Shown here: one piece after another, positions 11,649-13,864 of the stretch
How positions within the stretch are numbered: the stretch's first letter is position 1
How the letters are laid out: every line of letters begins with the position of its first letter
Notes under the pieces: generated by a model
Told to the model about the DNA's origin: nothing
Databases searched by the model: none
What the model saw: only the letters and a program-made list of their open reading frames with translations
NCBI GenBank assembly: GCA_046727175.1
Contig: JBKPCD010000109.1
Span: 1-13,864, forward strand
Origin: JBKPCD01 sp046727175
GTDB taxonomy: Bacteria; Acidobacteriota; Vicinamibacteria; Vicinamibacterales; 2-12-FULL-66-21
Direction: 5' to 3'
Length of the DNA stretch: 13,864 bases
Translations under genes and position numbers: made by a program

Positions 11649-13864
11649 ATGATCGCGCGGCTGCGTCAGTTCTTCGACATCAGACCCGGCGAAGGCCTGC
11701 CACTCCTCCTGACGTTCTTCTACATCGCCGTCGTCGTCGCGTCGTACCTGCTCGCCAAACCGCTGCGCAACAGCCTGTCCCTTCAGCAATACGGACCCTA
11801 CGCCGTCGTCTACGTCTACGCCGCCGTGCCGCTCGCGCTGTCGCTGTTCGTGCCGGCATATGCGCGCGTCGCGGCGCGCGTCGGCGCCCGCACCGTGACC
11901 GCGGGAACACTGGTTTTCTTCAGCATCAACGTCCTGCTGTTCTGGTACTGGTTCCAGTTCCACCCGTTCTGGCTCCTGCCGGGCATCTTCTACGTCTGGG
12001 TGAACTGCTTTGGGGTCATCGCGCCGGTGCAGGCGTGGAGCTTTGCGAACTCGATGTTCGACACCCGCCAGGCCAAGCGCCTCTTCGGCCTGGTCGGGTC
12101 CGGCGCCTCGGTCGGTGCGATCACTGGAGGCGTGCTCGCGCGTGTGCTCGTCGGGCCCGTCGGAGGCACGATCAATCTGCTGCTCGTGCTCGCCGCGCTC
12201 ATCATGTTTGCCGCGGTCGTCGTGGTGATCGCGAACACGCGCGTCCAGCGCAAAGGGCTCCTGCGGCTTGGCCCTCCGGTCAGCCGGCCGCTCGGCGAGA
12301 CGATGCGCGAGATTATCAGCAGTCCGTTTTTGAGGCACATGGCGGCGCTCGTGTTTCTCGTGGCCGTCGTGACGCAATGGCTCGGCCTGCAGTTGAATCT
12401 CGTGGCCGTCCAGCGGTTCGGCGGGGATGCCGACGCGCTGACGCGATTCTTCGGCACCTTCAACTTCGTCCTTGGATCGTTCAGCCTGCTCGTGCAGGTC
12501 CTCGTCACGAGTCCTGTGCTGCGCCGTTTCGGAGTGGCCGTGACGATTCTCGCGCTGCCCTTCTCGCTCGGGCTCGGCAGCGCGCTCATCCTGATGGGGC
12601 CCGCGTTCTGGCCCGTCCTGATAACCAGCGCATTCGATCAGGGGCTGCGATTCTCCGTCGACAGGCCGACCTACGAGCTCCTGTATCTCCCCCTTGCCCC
12701 CGCTCAGCGGGTTCATCTCAAGAACGCCATCGACATCGTGGTCAACCGGATCGCGGACGCGATGGGCGCGGTGCTTTACGGCGTTGCGACCCGCGGTTTT
12801 CTCTTCCTTCCGGGGATTGGCCTCGATCTCCGCGGCACGGCCGTATTGAACCTGTCGCTCATCGGGATATGGACGGTAGTCGCCTGGCGGCTCAGGACGG
12901 ACTACGTCCGAACGATTCAAGACAGCATTCACCGCCACCGCATCGACACCGAGCGCACGGCAGCGTCGGTGCTGGAGCGGTCTGCGGCCGATGCGCTTCA
13001 ACCAAAGCTCGCGGCAAACGATCCAAAGGAAGTGCGGTACGCCCTCGGACTCCTCGAGATTCAGCAGACGAAAAGCTGGCATCCGTCGCTTCGCCTGCTC
13101 CTGCAGCATTCTGAACCGGATATCAGACGACGGGCGCTCGCGCTTTTGAGCGCGGCTGGCGACCGCGAGATCGCAGCCGAGGCGACCGGTCTGCTTCGCG
13201 ATCCGGATCTGGGAGTCCGCACCGAGGCGCTCCTCTATCTCGCGCGCGAACATGGAATCGATCCGCTGCCGCAGATCGAGAAGCTCGGCGACTTCGAAGG
13301 ATTCTCGATTCGGACGGGCATGGCGGCATTTCTCGCGTCGCCGGGCCCGGCGCAGAATCTCGTCGCCGCGCGCGCTCTGCTGGACGCCATGGTTCATGCG
13401 GCCGGGCCCGGCGGCGCCCGTGAGCGCGCGGAAGCCGCTCGACTGATTGCGGTCGTGCCCGACGTGTTCGTCGACCTGCTGCCGAAGCTGCTCGACGATG
13501 ACGACGAGGAAGTCGTTCGGCAGGCGATCGGGGCCTCCCGGGTCGTCTCGAGAGAGGAGCTGATTCCATCGCTCATCGCCACACTCGCGCGGGCACAGCT
13601 CGTGGACGAGGCGTCCGATGCGCTGGCGCAGTTCGGGAACGCGATTGTTCCGGAAATCCGCCGCCGCATTGCCGACGAAGCGACGCCAGTAGAGATTCGG
13701 CGCGAGCTGCCCACGGTCCTCGTGCGCATCGGGACGGCCGAAGCGGAGCAGGCGTTGATCGGCAGCCTCCTCTACTCAGACGTGACGCTGAGGCACCGAG
13801 TCGTCAGCTCGCTCAACAAGCTCCGCGTCGTCCACCCGGAGGTGAAGATCGACAAGAACACAAT
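11649..13864 (+). CDS. NTT (ATP/ADP translocase)-like membrane protein with HEAT repeats, 3' end beyond window
   Basis: An uninterrupted frame runs from ATG 11649 to the window edge (738 codons so far, no stop). Residues 1-415 are an MFS/ATP-ADP-translocase-like membrane domain with about 11-12 helices. Signatures are parallel to those of the divergent neighbour: AKPLRNSLS (36-44) in helix 1, DTRQAKRLFGLVGSGASVGA (138-157) after helix 4, and DQGLRFSVDRPTYELLYLP (330-348) before the last helices. From about 440 onward come HEAT-like repeats, for example PDIRRRALALLSAAGD, PDLGVRTEALLYLA, DEEVVRQAIGASRVV and DVTLRHRVVSSLNKL. The neighbour has about 490 residues of HEAT followed by two CNB-like domains, so this protein probably continues well past the window, and whether it also ends in CNB domains cannot be seen. 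Substrate is unassigned. Long antisense open frames over it are GC-rich shadows. The start is supported by the hydrophobic first helix at residue 18 and by TAAACT 12 nt upstream. Confidence 0.87.
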   Translation, partial: MIARLRQFFDIRPGEGLPLLLTFFYIAVVVASYLLAKPLRNSLSLQQYGPYAVVYVYAAVPLALSLFVPAYARVAARVGARTVTAGTLVFFSINVLLFWYWFQFHPFWLLPGIFYVWVNCFGVIAPVQAWSFANSMFDTRQAKRLFGLVGSGASVGAITGGVLARVLVGPVGGTINLLLVLAALIMFAAVVVVIANTRVQRKGLLRLGPPVSRPLGETMREIISSPFLRHMAALVFLVAVVTQWLGLQLNLVAVQRFGGDADALTRFFGTFNFVLGSFSLLVQVLVTSPVLRRFGVAVTILALPFSLGLGSALILMGPAFWPVLITSAFDQGLRFSVDRPTYELLYLPLAPAQRVHLKNAIDIVVNRIADAMGAVLYGVATRGFLFLPGIGLDLRGTAVLNLSLIGIWTVVAWRLRTDYVRTIQDSIHRHRIDTERTAASVLERSAADALQPKLAANDPKEVRYALGLLEIQQTKSWHPSLRLLLQHSEPDIRRRALALLSAAGDREIAAEATGLLRDPDLGVRTEALLYLAREHGIDPLPQIEKLGDFEGFSIRTGMAAFLASPGPAQNLVAARALLDAMVHAAGPGGARERAEAARLIAVVPDVFVDLLPKLLDDDDEEVVRQAIGASRVVSREELIPSLIATLARAQLVDEASDALAQFGNAIVPEIRRRIADEATPVEIRRELPTVLVRIGTAEAEQALIGSLLYSDVTLRHRVVSSLNKLRVVHPEVKIDKNT

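Noticed and set aside
11588..13114. A 508-codon plus-strand frame overlapping the rightward transporter gene
   Set aside because: The frame starting at 11649 encodes helices and motifs shared with the divergent neighbour. This one is Arg/Ala/Pro-rich and featureless, hence an out-of-frame shadow.
10569..13397. A 942-codon open frame on the minus strand running across both transporter genes
   Set aside because: It overlaps two genes with clear membrane and HEAT domain content on their own frames, is extremely rich in Arg, Glu, His and Asp without domain patterns, and is a typical antisense shadow of GC-rich coding DNA.
1..13864. CRISPR arrays, tRNA, rRNA, riboswitches, insertion sequences or phage genes
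   Set aside because: No spaced direct-repeat array, no conserved RNA motif, no transposase or phage-like protein was seen on either strand.

Overview
The window is a GC-rich stretch (third positions mostly G/C, dense antisense reading frames) from what looks like a free-living Gram-negative-type soil or sediment bacterium. My best guess, from the mix of families and the style of the spacers, is an Acidobacteriota (Vicinamibacteria-like) genome. That is an inference; there is no rRNA or marker gene here. I see no mobile element, CRISPR array, tRNA or rRNA.

Layout from left to right: (1) positions 1-219 hold the possible tail of an unrecognised frame and a 7-bp tandem repeat. (2) Two minus-strand genes follow: a four-helix DUF4149-type membrane protein (792-1280) and, downstream of it, a single-domain GAF protein of the free-methionine-(R)-sulfoxide-reductase type (220-690). 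(3) Divergent from these is a short DUF255/YyaL-type thioredoxin-fold protein (1460-2965), then a full-length transketolase that resembles animal TKT (3040-4908). (4) Convergent with transketolase is a secreted M14 metallocarboxypeptidase with a Gly/Arg-rich insert and a C-terminal amidotransferase-like domain (4975-7713, minus). (5) A 78-bp near-perfect hairpin (7772-7849) separates it from a 1241-residue protein with an ATP/ADP-translocase-like (NTT/Npt, MFS-fold) membrane domain, HEAT repeats and two degenerate cyclic-nucleotide-binding-like domains (7874-11599, minus). (6) Diverging from that gene across only 49 bp is a second, paralogous NTT-like + HEAT protein (11649 to beyond the window end, plus).

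The most distinctive system is the head-to-head pair of NTT-like/HEAT proteins. They share membrane-domain signatures and are driven by promoters that appear to overlap physically. A second theme is gene starts: five of the seven genes have a -10-like hexamer ending only 6-12 nt before the start codon and no convincing Shine-Dalgarno sequence, which suggests leaderless or very short-leader mRNAs. Only the peptidase gene has a strong Shine-Dalgarno. A third theme is that several spacers carry degenerate 7-bp tandem repeats or long inverted repeats.

Apart from the transporter pair, the genes do not form an obvious single pathway. Transketolase is central carbon metabolism (pentose phosphate pathway), the peptidase is for extracytoplasmic peptide use, and the GAF and thioredoxin-fold proteins are probable redox or house-keeping functions.
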